From the NCBI GenBank assembly GCA_033026295.1, contig CM065185.1, forward strand, positions 20,020,001 to 20,084,000: a stretch of DNA of 64,000 nt, given 5' to 3'. The first letter of the stretch is position 1. The number at the start of each line of letters is the position of its first letter. The notes below the pieces were generated by a model, which saw only the letters and a list, made by a program, of their open reading frames with translations, was not told the DNA's origin and did no database searches. The position numbers and the translations under genes were made by a program. Shown one piece after another: positions 10,001-23,523 of this stretch. The stretch is from Channa striata (lineage: Eukaryota; Chordata; Actinopteri; Anabantiformes; Channidae).

Positions 10001-13000
10001 CAGGTGAATTACAGCAGTCTGACGAGGTGAAATGAGAGCGACGCCTCTCTGTTGCTGAGCGCTGTAATCCCCGTGGAGATAATGTGCGGTGACAGCTCAG
10101 CCTCGCTGAGGCAACACACGAGTTGAAAACCCAGCAGGCTGTTTTTCTCCCTGCAGCAGAGAGGCGGCTTTTAAGGGTGGACGTCCCTGACAGCGGGACC
10201 GTTCAGTATCAGTGACAGACAGAGTCCCGGATGTTAAAGCACTGAACCTTCCTCTCCGTAAAACAAGGGAACCTCTTCTCAGTTTCAGTCGGAAAATCAT
10301 CAACATTTGCATTTCAAGAGTCAAGTTCAACAGCCGAAGAAACGTCATGATGCAAGATGCAGAATTACTGGACATGAGTTTGTCAAAGTCAACAGTTTTA
10401 GGACTTAGGTTAAAATAAAAAAAAGGGAAGTCCTGCAAAACTGGTCCAGCTCGGACAGGCTGAGGAGTGATTCTTCAATCAAATACCCCTGGTGGACATC
10501 CATCACACGTCCGTTGTGCTGAAGTGACAGTTTGACAGCAGTAAGTACCTGAGGTCCAAATCCCTGGAGGGTGGAGACCGTCCCACTATCAACCAGATTT
10601 TATCAGCGCTGACGCCAGAGACACTGAGGGAGATCACAGCTCGTTCGCCTGCACTGTCCACTTCTTTACAAAGTGCCCACGCTGGAGACCCCGACCGCAG
10701 ACAAGCTCCATCCATCACCTCAACAAGCTCTGAGCCACACAAGCCCAGAGTTCACTCAGAGTTCTCAGACAAAGGATCCGTGAAAAGACTAACGAGGCTC
10801 TTTTCACTCCAGACAACTAAAAATCATCCAGGCACAAAACGTCCAGGTTTTTTTAACTCATCTGCACAACATCAACTACTAGTTTGACAAAATCCTGCGT
10901 GTGAATAAGTGAAACTAACACTGACCTACATCTACAAGTCCCTGCGATAGAAAATTGAAGTGGATCTTTGGCAAAATCAAAGGATTTCACAGAGGACGGC
11001 AGGATCGTCCTTGAGGCTGCTGAGCAGACACGTGGGTGTCTGAGTGGGAGACCAACATCCACCGAGTGAAGCGATCGAAACCTGGACGAGCCACATTACC
11101 GCAGAGTTTCACACGTCTTCGTCTTTAAACTGCCATAAACAAGCTGCTCAGAACACGACTCGCGAGCGGGGTCGGGTTCAAACTCTGCCGAAAGCCCCAA
11201 AATATTCATTCTGGATCATGATGGCAGAATTATGCAGATTTGGCGGCAGGGCTGCAGGCTTCATCCGTCGTAGCAACAGCTCCAGGAGGAGATATGTGAA
11301 ATTAAATATCGAGTAATTTAGCAGCAGCACTAAGTAAATAATTTGAATATGTTACAGCGGGAACAACAAGTCTCCGTGGAATAAAAACTGTTTGGTACAA
11401 AATGCAATTTTGTTTTGTCATTCAAAAAAAATTTAATAAATTAAATAAGGCGTGAGGATATTCACATCCTCCAAGCAGCTTGTAAATCTCATTTATTTAA
11501 AAGATGAAGCGCTGAATTGGACACTGGGGATTAATAAAACTGATTAGTCTACACTCCCACAGTGGAAGAGATTCTATTGCAAAATGGTTCTATGCAAATG
11601 AGCAGCAGAGTTTTTAAGGACACACACACACACACACACAACCTACTGCTTAAAGGTCATGTGTAATATGTCAATACAATATTCACTTCTGAGCTGACTC
11701 ATTTTCAGCCAGATAACGCGTTTGAGCCACGATGCAGAGCTCTCAGTTTCTCACTCTACCAACCCTTGTGACGGTCGGTCACGAGCTTCAAGTGTGTTTG
11801 TCAAAGAGTAAAAATGTGAGTGGACAGATTGAAGACATCACACGGAGACTCCTCTGCACGTACAGCAGCCGGTGGATGGGGTTCGGGTATTTAACCGAGA
11901 TGCTCGGTCTTCCATCCGGTGGAGCCTCTGATGTGGACCCGGAACACACCGGACATATTGTACATGTATGTGTGTTTACCTCATCGGGCCTCAGGATCCT
12001 ACGAGAGGAGCTGCTGAACATTGTTGGGGATTGAGACGGCTGGAACACCTCGTGGAAGCTGCAGCCAGAGAAAGCGGATGGATGGAGTTAAAGGTGAGAG
12101 AGAAAAGGAAAAAGAGTTCTTCCCGACGTCTTCCATTAACACATGCTGCGCTTCCTTCAGCGTGTTCAAGGCTTTTCACAGGCATCTTTAATCTCTAAAA
12201 GACAGTCGTGGTCGTAAGAAGGCGGCTGGCTGGGCTTCACAATCAGATAACTCTGAAATATATGGCTGAGGTGCGGTGAAATGTGTTTCCTGTAATGCGA
12301 AGCGAGCTGTGGCCTGTGGAAGAGCCGAGCTATGAAGATAACACCGCTGACAGCTCCTTTGTACACCCGCGATAGAGGCTGGTCCGTGGAGAGCGCAGAC
12401 CCCCACACACATCAGCTGCAAAGGAAGGAGAGTGGGAGCTGTGACCACAGGCCTCTATGCAGCTCCCTCCCTCCCTACGAAACCGCGGCGCGAGCTGCAG
12501 CCACAGCATCTTCTTGGATTTCCTTCCCAGACATCCTCGCTCAGGACGCATCAGAAGATAAGTGCACGTGAACAAGAACCTCGTGTGCAGATCATTTGAT
12601 GTCGTCCGTCTCCCCCCGACTCTCAAACACAGCTGAACTGTCTAAAAAAGGAAGACCAGCGTCTGTGAAGATGCTGATGCAGATCAAGCGGGTACAAACG
12701 TGGCTCAGAAATGAGGGGGAACGTTCGCTGTCACAGTTTGTTGGCGTAGAATAATCGAGGCTGACGAAAACAGACAAACCCAAGAGAATCTTCACTTCCT
12801 CTTTAGGAAGGCAGCTGCTGCTGCCGCCGATGGAGGTTTGTGTGGATCTTTGCTGTGGACCAGTGTGACACTTCGGAAGTATTTTATCTTCGGGCTGATA
12901 ACACTGAGTTTGCTGCTCGACCGGCCCAGGTCAAAGCTCATCACTCTGCGGTGACACTGTGCGACCAGCCGAGACCCGCGGCTACTGTCGACAGAGTTTC

Positions 13001-16000
13001 CCCAAAGACAGACGACCCGCTGATGTGAGGAGGCTCAGACAAACCCCTTGAAACACAGGTGACCATGACGACACGTGTTTGACCAGGACTTAGGATCGAG
13101 GCAGGTTTAACTGGAGGAACTGCTGCACAACAAGCACAAGCAAAACTGCTTGAACCTGTTGGATCTTTTTAAAATTCTAGTCACGCTGCACGTAAACCAG
13201 GCTACGTTTGGGAAAACCTCGACCAAGTAATCATGTTCCGCTGTCCCTCGCTTCCCACATCATTTCTGAGGCATGCATTTCATAATTCCCCAGAATGTAG
13301 CTCATACTTAGCTGTTGATTTCTAGGAAATCTTCCACAAAAGGCCTCAGTGATTGTCATGGGGCCTGGGAGAAGGAAAAACCTCGTTTTTGTAATGAGAA
13401 ACTCTTATGTGGTAGGAGAGTGAAAAATTCTGGATAGAAGATGTACTACGCTGATTTTCTTCATCTTTCATGTTTGAATGATCCAGTTAGTAGAAAATGT
13501 GTTGAACTATTCAAGGTTCACACAGCTTTGCCTGGATTCAGCTGATCTGCAGTAGGAACAAAGACAATCTGCAGCGCAATTAATGAAACTGGGTTTAGAC
13601 TTCAGAGCTGATGACAGGAAAACGGGAGGGTCAACTGAAGTGTTTGCGTGAATGGACCCTGGTGACTAACACTGGTGAATTCTCTTTCATTGAACATCCC
13701 TTAAACATAATCTGCTGTTTGACTTCACCACTAGATCCTGAAACAGCAGGATTCGTTGCACTGACTTTTGTTTGACCTCTGTTTACAGTCGCTGATCTTT
13801 AAATTAAATTTGAATTTAATTTACAGGATTTTGTGTAAAAAAAAGGGCAAAAACTGGGAGAGGGAGTGTGTCAATGAAAAGAAAACTAGTATCAAATTTC
13901 TGAACTGAACTGGAACTGGCACGATTACAGAAGTGAAGGTCCATGTCAAACATTCAACGGAGCTTGTTTGTACCAGATCACGTCATCGTGTGTCTTTAAG
14001 TGCCCGAGGCTGAACGTGAAAGAACCTCGTGTCGTCGGGCAGAAACCCAGGACTCCCGGGGCTGAAACTGTGGAGCAGACATTAAGACATTTTCTTCTCA
14101 CTGCTCGGTGCCTCTTCTTCAGTCCTCCTCTCTCGGATCTAATCCTCTTCCTGTCTTTGCAGCACTCTTCACACTTCTTCTTTGCTTTGCCTTGTTTCTT
14201 TTCCGCGCTCCTCACCTTCTGTCAAACCTCCTGTCTTTACTCTCCTCCTCGTCCTCACAGATGTGAGGCCGAGCATCCACACACACACGAATCAGGGAGG
14301 GATAAAACAGGGGACGGAGAAGAAAATGTCAGTTGTGACGACCACAGAGGGGAAACTACTGCCGTCTGTTTCACCTCTAAGTGCTTCACATCTCTTTGTG
14401 CTCAGAGTCAGAGCCGCGATCGTCACGTTCACAAACCTACACGACGGGGAGAACATTCCACCGTGATCAGCATCTACCTCAGCGTGTAAAGTGGACGCCG
14501 CAGCGCTCGGAGTGATGATTATGGAGTGGCGTTGGCCCGGGCAGCATGAAGCAAAGTGACAGGCAGATAATGAGGTCCAGTAACACGGCATGAACCTCAC
14601 GTAATGCAGCGTTTAAATTGATTCTTGAATTAGTGACAGTGAAAGATCTGTCATTATGAAACATTAGTCACATCGTCCAAATGTCCACGGCGGCTGGTCA
14701 ACGGGGCTAAAGAGGAGTTTCATCATCGGCATCACATCAGCCAGTGTGTTCGGCACCAGACACAGAAACTCTCCGGGCAGCAGGAAGCCCTCGTCTCTAT
14801 CCGTCTTTCAGAAAGGAAAACCGAGCTGATCACTGTGAAAATAGATTCGTGAGCCCGGTGTGACACAACAGCTTTACACTGTCGCTTCTCATTCATGTTC
14901 ATGGAACAACCAGCGTGTTTTCATGGACTGAAGTAACTGGGTTGCCATCAGGTTTCTTGGGTAGACGGGTTTCTGAGAGTCGGGTCGGGGATTAGGGAAG
15001 CTAATCGCTCGCTCTGCCGTGTATATGTGGATTTCCAGTAACCAGGTTCGCTGAGTGCAGGCAAACACGTTGAAGGCGGGACACTTCAACGTGCTGTCAG
15101 GAGTCAAACCTGAACAATTCGAACCTGTCTGTCCTCCACGTCTCTTCTCACGCCCAGATTCACCAAGTCAGTCAAGTCAATACATTTCAACATAGTCGGC
15201 TGACCGGTGCCAACGGTGCAGGACGCGCTGCACATCTGCTCGATGAGTCGTGGCCCTTAGACCGACCGCTGGCAGTCCTGCCTCACTGATGGACCATGAC
15301 CACTACAGCAACTGGTCTGAACACGACCTCGCTGCTGAGAGTTCAACGACTCCTTTTACGATTAATTTTTTCAAAACTATATTTCTATTAACCAGGCAGT
15401 TAAAAAATTAATGATAATAAGAAGAAGAAGAACTGACAGTTTGAGCTGAATTTGCTGAGTTCTTGTCACAGCTGTCACACGCTTTGTGTTGATGCACGTT
15501 GCTGTGACGACAGTGTGTCTCATTTCCTGCGTTAGTACCAGAGTTTCCTGTGTGTAAAGAATCCGTCCTGTTAGCGGCTGAGCTCAGCTGATGGAGAATA
15601 AAGGAGGCCGGCGACCTTGGGAACGAAACGTTACATTTGGTATGTTTAATGACCTCAGCATGGTATCAAATTATGACGTGTTAGCTGATGGAAACGGAGT
15701 TGGAAGCGTAAAATCCATCTGCTGCTGGAGTCTCCGGGTGATGGAGGACCACGGCGTCTGCAGATGAGAGCTGATATTTGAAGTGACAACACGTCATCTC
15801 CAATGACGACGCCTCAGTTTGATAGATGGCTTCATGTTTTGGGAGCCGGACTTCTTCTGGGGACGCCAGCGAACAAACACGGCCGACCCGCAGCCTCTAA
15901 CATCAAATGGATGCAGTGCAGCTCTCCGTCAGCTCCAAACTGATCCTGCTGCTCCCGGGTTAATAAATCCAGATTCATGACCGGTGGCTCCGCGTTCGTT

Positions 16001-16540
16001 CTGTAACCTTGACTTCATCACATCCAGTTCGTGGCTCTGTTTTGCCTGCACACGCATCCATAAATCACATTAAAGAAGAAATATGGAAAAGGGATTCGTC
16101 GCGAGCTGCCTTCGTTTTTCTTCCGCGCGGCTGCCATCTCGTAAATCTTCACTTCCACCTCACACCAAGTTCCACTGGCTTTGTTTTTCTCTGTGCAAAC
16201 AAGCAGCTCACGGGAAGCTGTGAGTTCCTTTAAGAGACAGCTGTGGCACACCTGGAGCAGGCTGGTGTGCCACAGCTGTCCCCATCCTCGGGGTTTTATT
16301 ACCGGGTTTCTCCTGGTGGAGATGAGGGCATGAGCCTTCACTGGGCGACTGTAACTCGTGTTAAATCCCTCTGCAGCCTGAAGCATCTGCATAATCAAAC
16401 GTTTCCTGCAACAATAAGCACGTGGTAAACCAAACCGAGCCTAACCAGCCCAAAGCAAACACACTACAAACCGAGAGGAGCCTTTAACACCAGGGTGAGG
16501 GCGACAATGCAAATCAGCACACACACACACGCGCACATAC

Positions 16541-16625
<85 letters not shown>

Positions 16626-19600
16626 AGGACTGTGGTGGTGTTATCTATCATAAGACGCGGATTAAAGTCATTTAATGTGCCTCAGATTATCTGTCATTAG
16701 TCTGTGATTATGGTGCCCACTTCAGAGGCTCTGATTTCGCTCAGAGGGGAGACAAACATCTCGAAGACGCTGATGAGACAGAGAAAGATGCAAACCAAGC
16801 AAAGTTCAAAAGAAAACTTAAAGAAACTTTTTATAACAACGGTATTCAGTTACTGTCTGATCTGTGTCCTGTCAAATGACGACGATGGAACAAAGTCTGA
16901 GCACAAACACGTCCTGCTCCTAAAACGCTGCAGGCTCCCTGCGCTCGTCGTTCGGAAGGTTCCACGTTTTTCCAAAGACTGAAAGACACAGCTGAGCTTA
17001 AACAGGCTCAGTCACACTGAGTGTATTACTCCAACACAGGCCGGATTAAAAAGCATTTACTTTTCAGGTGACCGTCCAGGTCGAAGCGAGACGCTCCTTA
17101 AGTCAGTTTTAAAGGTCCTTTGCTTTTAATACAAATTCAGTTCAATAATGAAACATAAAAACCTGAAACATTCAGACACTCAATGACCGTGAGAAATCAG
17201 TCAGTTTTACCAAGAGACGCAGCAGGACCAAAAACAGACCGTACAGATTGAAAATGACTCTTGGAAACCATCCACTTACATGTAGGGCATAAACACTGCA
17301 AAAATGACTACAAATATACTCAAAGGGATGAAAAATGACCAAAAAGACACGTCCCAAAACTCTGAAAAGGCCTCAAAGACAGACAGGATACTACAAAGAG
17401 ATCCACTGTGAGGGACAAAGGACACAAAGAGACAGTGGACTGATTTGACTGACTGTGACGACATTACACAAGACACACGATGACGGAAATGAGCTACCAG
17501 GAAACAACCATGACCCACAAAGGCATGTAAAATAATCGCAAAGAAACTACAAAGATGTCAGGCTCTCGGGCGGGGGCCTGGCTTCTCTGGCTTCTCGCCT
17601 TATTTGGTCAATTTCCTGTCTCTCGTTTACACCTGGACGTTCCCCTTCACCGGCAACTCTGCAGCGACCAAACTTGGATTCGTCCCTGGACCCGATCCTC
17701 GTTTTGAACCTTTGGTTCTCTCAGTCTCTTTAATTATCTGGACTCCTGATTTTGCTTGCACTGCTCTGGGACTCGGATTCTTGTGGACTTGTGACCTTTG
17801 AATGCTTCAGCTGATTGGATCTGCCTCTGATCTCTCAACCTGACCCAGTGCTGTTTTCTTTTTTCAGATTCTGGGTTGTTGGACCTGGACCTTGCCCCTC
17901 TTAGAAATTTGAGTCCTGTCCCAGTCTGTCTCCCTGTCTTCTCTGTTTCCTATTCTGCCCCTGTGGACCGGACTCACGTCACCCTTGGACTATCTGCTCT
18001 GACTTCTGCTGATTCTGGATCTGGAAAGCTCATCACCCGGGCTCGCCTGAGAACTGTAATCTTCTCGTGCAGACTTACACCTTTCCCAGACTGCTCACTG
18101 TGGTACACACCTTACTAGTATAGATGAACCCATGTGGATCAGACGTCCAAAGAATCAGATTTGTTCACGTCTAGATCACGTAGAAAATTGGACTAGAATG
18201 GATACGACTGTTAAAAACGGATCTTTTACAAGTTCCTTGGTCGTCCACTGTGACTGTCCTGTTGGTCACAAAGTCCAGAGTGTGTAGGACAGAGAATGCC
18301 CCCCCCCAAAGTGAAAATGGGGGGGGGGCATTCTGACTTAGAGGAGAGCAGTGAATTTAGTTGTGTACCTGCACTTGCTGAAACATATTAGACCATTTGT
18401 AATGTTAATAACAAATACGGGAAGCTTGGGGAAAAGGGGGCGGGACATCAGGTGTTTGACGTGGGAAAATGGATCCTACCTGGAAAAACGTGATAACAGA
18501 GACGTGAACTGTTGTGAAGCGGCTCCGTGTGAGATCTGCCAGACTGGAATCTTCTGTTGACCCACAGCATTACGGCAGCAGCACTGAGCTAAAGGGGCGA
18601 CGCGGAGCACACATTCTAACAGAAAAACGGTGGCAGTCGCACGAGATGCCGAACAATAACTTTAAATACGCCGACCAGCAAGGCAGCTTCCGTTGTTGTT
18701 GAAGATCTTTCCGAGATCGACGGCTGCCGCGTGGTCACGTGCCTGGCGGGTTGGCTCACAATCAAACAGCAAAAGTATCTTCAAAGAATCAGCATTTTGA
18801 ATCAGCGTTCAACAGTCGCACACAAAGGAATCCAGCACACAGGAGGTCCAGGACCCGGAGCAGCCGCTTCAAAAGCTTCATTATGAGCAGAACAGCTGGG
18901 TTCCTTCTCCACTCCTAATTTATCTCCAGTGGAAGCTGGTTACTCCGTCGAACATCCCTCCACCCACCTGCACATGTACTGGCACCACAGAGGAAGAGCT
19001 GAGAGACTTTCTGGGAAATGAAGTGCATGATTTTGACTTAATAACACTTTAGAGAACAGCGTTTAAACTTCAAGCAGGAATTTAAATTAGAAATTGTCTG
19101 TTTGATCATTTACATCCTGAAGCCGGTGAAGCAGTAAAAACTCTTTTCTCTTCCCCTTAACGCGCCGAGCGCATCAACCTTGTCCTGCTTCCTGTTTGCT
19201 GCTCTGCGTCGGGGGTTTGAGTCTTCGTTAATTAACGCGGTTTTAGACCCTGAGAGTCGGTTCATTTTTTAAAACATGATATCGTCCTGCTGCTGCTCAT
19301 TCATACTGTGTGTATCTTATTAATGCTCAGCTTTAATTTGTACAGATACAGTTTTGACAGCAGGCTGTTTTCTCCTGCTCTCCATGACGTTGTCCACGGT
19401 AGGAAATAAGTTCTGATCTTGTTTATTGTTCTTTTGTCAATCTTTAGTTATGGATCAGACCAATCCCTCCATCATCGTTCTGTTACGACTGTAATTTGCT
19501 GTAAAGCTTTGCGGCAGCGTCCAAACAGCAACAGAAACAGGTTTCTACCAAAGAGCCGCGTCTGCGTGGTTCAAAAGTGAAGTTTGTGGCGGACGTGAAT

Positions 19601-22600
19601 CCTCTCTCATCTGTTGTCCTGCCCCTCAGAGCTGATACAAGTTCTCCTCCCACCAATAATGACGCACTGAGGCAAAATCTACAAAACGGCATTAATAAAT
19701 TACATAAAAACAACGAGTCCTTCCTACAGTCCCAGCTTCCTCAGTGACCTACCACCTACTGACACAGTTAATATAAATGTCTGTTGTTTTATATCATCAT
19801 TCATTTCGTTGTCTCCTCCGACAGTGTGGTTACAGGCACTGACATGGACTGTGACAATGACTGGGGTCGATTCGGACTCAGACGGGTCGAGACAACAGAA
19901 GGAGCTCGTGTCTAGAAGAGGAGCTACAGACGTGGTTGAGCAGAGAACGGTGCTAACGGATTCAAAACCCCACTAACATCTTTTACCACCTACACACAAG
20001 TAAACGTGGACACTCCTAACAACCCGCAGGCTCAGTTTGCCGACATCACGTCATAATCCAAAGGAATCACCGAGACGGGAAGAGGTGACGGCTGCAGCCA
20101 AGTTCAACAAACACGGGAACGGTGAGTCTGTGCTGCCGGACTCTGGGTGCTAAACATCACAGACAGCAGAAAATCAGAGATCAGGACGGATGAAACACAG
20201 GACTGTAAAGTCTGTAGTTTCATTCTGCTTCAGTTCCTCCTTCGCCCGCAGTGAAAAGCTTGAAGTCCTGAGATCAGCTACTGTGTGTGTTCTCATCACT
20301 GCAACTTTTGTTCGGACACATGCCGTTTCCCCGCAGCATCTGTAAGCAGAGATTCACGTGGTCTTAAGAGCTGAAGTCGGGTTTAGCTTCAGGCAAATGT
20401 GCTGAGCAGGTTCCCTTTTCTTGAAAAACCAAATCCAAAGGTCTAAACCTGAATGTTTGGAATAAAACAAATTTTCCAAAAGGGGGAAAAAACAAACAAA
20501 TCAAAGAACCCGGTGGATTTGATGAAGGCAGCAACGGAATGAGCAGCAACCAACAAGGCAGCAAAGCTTATTAAATCTGTAATTACAACAGAAATAAAAG
20601 TCAAAGTACGACGGCGCTCGGGGGAACAGTGAAATAAATCAGAACAAAACAAGTCATGAGACGGTAACACGTTCCGAGGGCACAATTAGAGACGCGGCAG
20701 ACTTTGTGTGAGGAATAATGAAAGAACCCTCGAATGCTGCCGCTGTTATTCAGAGAACCTTCGGCTCAGGTTTATTTCTCACGTCTCCAAACTCTCCCAA
20801 CCAGGATCTTCGCCAAAGTCATGAACTCGTCACATCATCGACCATAAACACCTTGACACTGGATCTGAGACGTAATAGTGAGCACCACCTTGAATTATTG
20901 TGGAAAAATCGGATAAATCTCAGTCGGATCAGCCGATCAGGCTTCAAAGACGCGTGAAGGTCTTTAAGCTGAAAGCGCTTCTGCGATATTGACTTTCACG
21001 AGCGAGTTCCTGCTCCTGAAGCTTTTCCTGTTCAGAGTCACACGTGTTTGTTATATCGACTGTTTCAGTTTAATGAGTACACGAGATCTGGAGGCGCGGC
21101 CGGAACATTCACTGAATTTAAAAGTGTAAAAAAAAAAACTGCATAAAAATCTTGTCCAAGAAACACGTGTGTGTTCAGACCCGCAGACGATCTACGACGC
21201 CTGAGCTGATCCAGGTCTCACGGACGGTTCCCCTTCTACAGAGGCAGACGCATTTCTAGCAGCATTTCTGTCCCTTCAACACGGGGACCTAAAACTCCAT
21301 CCCAGCTCAAATGATTTCACGTCGCCTTCCTGCTTCTGGCAGCTGAGAAGCACTTTAACGTTTACGTGCGGTGATCTGGCTGCTGGGTTCTGAGCTGCTC
21401 AACTCTTTTGTGCTGTAATACTGGACAGAGATTAAACGCACGGTGACTTTACGACCCTGCCGGTGACCGTTTCCGCGTCGGCCTCCCTGTATCCGCAGTG
21501 AACCCCGGTGACTCAGCGGCTCGCTGCTCCCGCTAACAAGTTATTGGACGTGTGGCTGATAAAATGTGTGTTTTTATTTCTCGTCATTTAGCAGCAACTT
21601 CGTAATGGACAGTCGACTGTGTCCAGGCGAGATGGAGACGTGGAGCTTAGTCGGAAACGCTCTGCAGGTGGAGCTGATTACGCTGCGGTGGTTTATGGTT
21701 TGTGAATGATGAGTGTGCTGCCGGTTACTGGGGGGGACGATGAGCCTAAAGGACGAATAAGGCACAGAAACATCAGTGCAGCTGTACGGGCCAGATTGAG
21801 TGTAAAACAATGAAATATTCCACCTTCGTCTCTGATTTCGGAAACATGTGAAAATTTTAATTTTAAAGCTGTTACACGTTTTTCCAAATTACTTTCTCAT
21901 TCCAATGCAGCAGTGGTGAGGTGGGTCTGTCGCTCAGGGGGCTGGATGGGAACATGCACAGACCACAGGACAAAGGGCTTCAGACTGAGCTCGTCCTCCT
22001 GACCAACCAGACACTGGCCTTTAATGCAGGACGCTGATCTTCATACGGTTTTTAAGCACGACCTGGCAACAAATGTCTGAAGGTGCTTCCTTCTTTTCTA
22101 GTGTAGTTCAGGAGTGTTTCCATCTTCAGTTTGCGGCTCTGAGAGCACAAACGCACACACACACACACACACACACACACCGTGGCCCACGTTAGGAAGG
22201 ATCCACCGGTTGGAGCCTTCAGTGGCGCCTGGTCATCAGGGGGAAAGTCGCCTGCGTTGCTTGGCTCATTCGAAGGAGCCTTGCCGAGACGCCGGTGGTC
22301 TCCAAGGACACAGCCTCAGGAAATACACAGAGCTGCAGGCTGCAGAGATCTAGGTTTGGTCTGCTAAACCCCGGGCGGCTGCTTCACACGCTGACCCGAG
22401 GTTAGAGACGCGTTTCCTGTGTGTTCAGTAAGAGGTTGAAGCACATACACCATCCTGAAACTCCTGTTTGCTTGTTGTACATGCTGCTGTTAGATCATTA
22501 TTACTGGTACATGAAGCCAAGTGGCACCAGCTCGCACAGCTGCACTGTCGTCTGGGTCGGGTTAAGGGGAACGAGAGCGAATGTCGGAACTCCAAACCAC

Positions 22601-23487
22601 ATACAAGCAGCCTCAGATGAAAGCTGCAGAGAAATGGTAGGAGACCACAGAGAGAAAGACGAAGACGTGGACGTGAAAGGAGGAGAAGAGCGAACGACTC
22701 CACAGCAGGAGGTCGGAGGTCCAGGCACGAACGGAGGATGAGAAAATGAGGCTGAAAGAAAATGAAATGAGACGCAGAGAAAGAAAGAGGGTATGAAGAC
22801 CAACAGATAAATGTGTTAGAGGAAAGAAGCTGACGCAGGAGGAGAGGAAAAAAGCAATGAGCCGAATGCCGGAGGAGGAAGAAGACAGGGAGCAGCAGAA
22901 CACGCAGGACGGAGGAGAGGAAGTAACAGGACGGAGCCGGAGACGGAGGAAGGAAGGAGGAAGCAGGAAGCTGCTCTTCCTCTGCCCCCAGCGTCTCATT
23001 TCCCTGCAGCAGAAACACCAGAGTGAAAGTCAAAAGCCTTTTTCAGCGTCTCGTCGTGGCGTTTCTGATCTGTTGGAATGTCACAGAAAGCAGCAGAGGT
23101 CTGAGGGAAAGTTTGGCTGCTCGGAGTTAAAGGGAAGGAACAGACAGCTCAGCCAGACAGGAAGTGGGAGAGCAGGTTCCCTTCAACGAGTGGAGGGACG
23201 CAGGACTGTCCTCTCCGTCCTCCATCAGACACCAGCACGAAGGAATCCGTTCTTCCTTCGTCCCCCCCTCAGCCGCAGCCACGAGCACAGCCGGGCTGCT
23301 CAGTCCCAGGATCCGGATCCTGCTGCTCTCCGGACTGTGGCTCAGTCCCCGGATCCGGATCCTGCTGCACCGGACGCCAAATTACGCAGAACATAAAAGC
23401 ATTTGGTTCATCCAAACAGTGGATTCAAATAACCTCACGTTTGCAGAATCTTCTAAATGTAAAGATGTTTATGACGATTTACAGTCA

Positions 23488-23523
<36 letters not shown>

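Noticed and set aside
13968..14489. 173-codon plus-strand open frame in cntnap intron 1
   Set aside because: It overlaps two other open frames in different phases, has T/C-biased composition, and shows no recognisable domain or splice context.
18293..18334. Hairpin with G/C arms as a transcription terminator
   Set aside because: Intrinsic hairpin terminators are bacterial. There is no T run after it and the setting is a vertebrate intron.
22425..23033. 202-codon minus-strand open frame
   Set aside because: It is opposite a purine-rich stretch, giving Leu/Ser/Phe-rich low-complexity sequence. It has no family resemblance and lies within cntnap intron 1.
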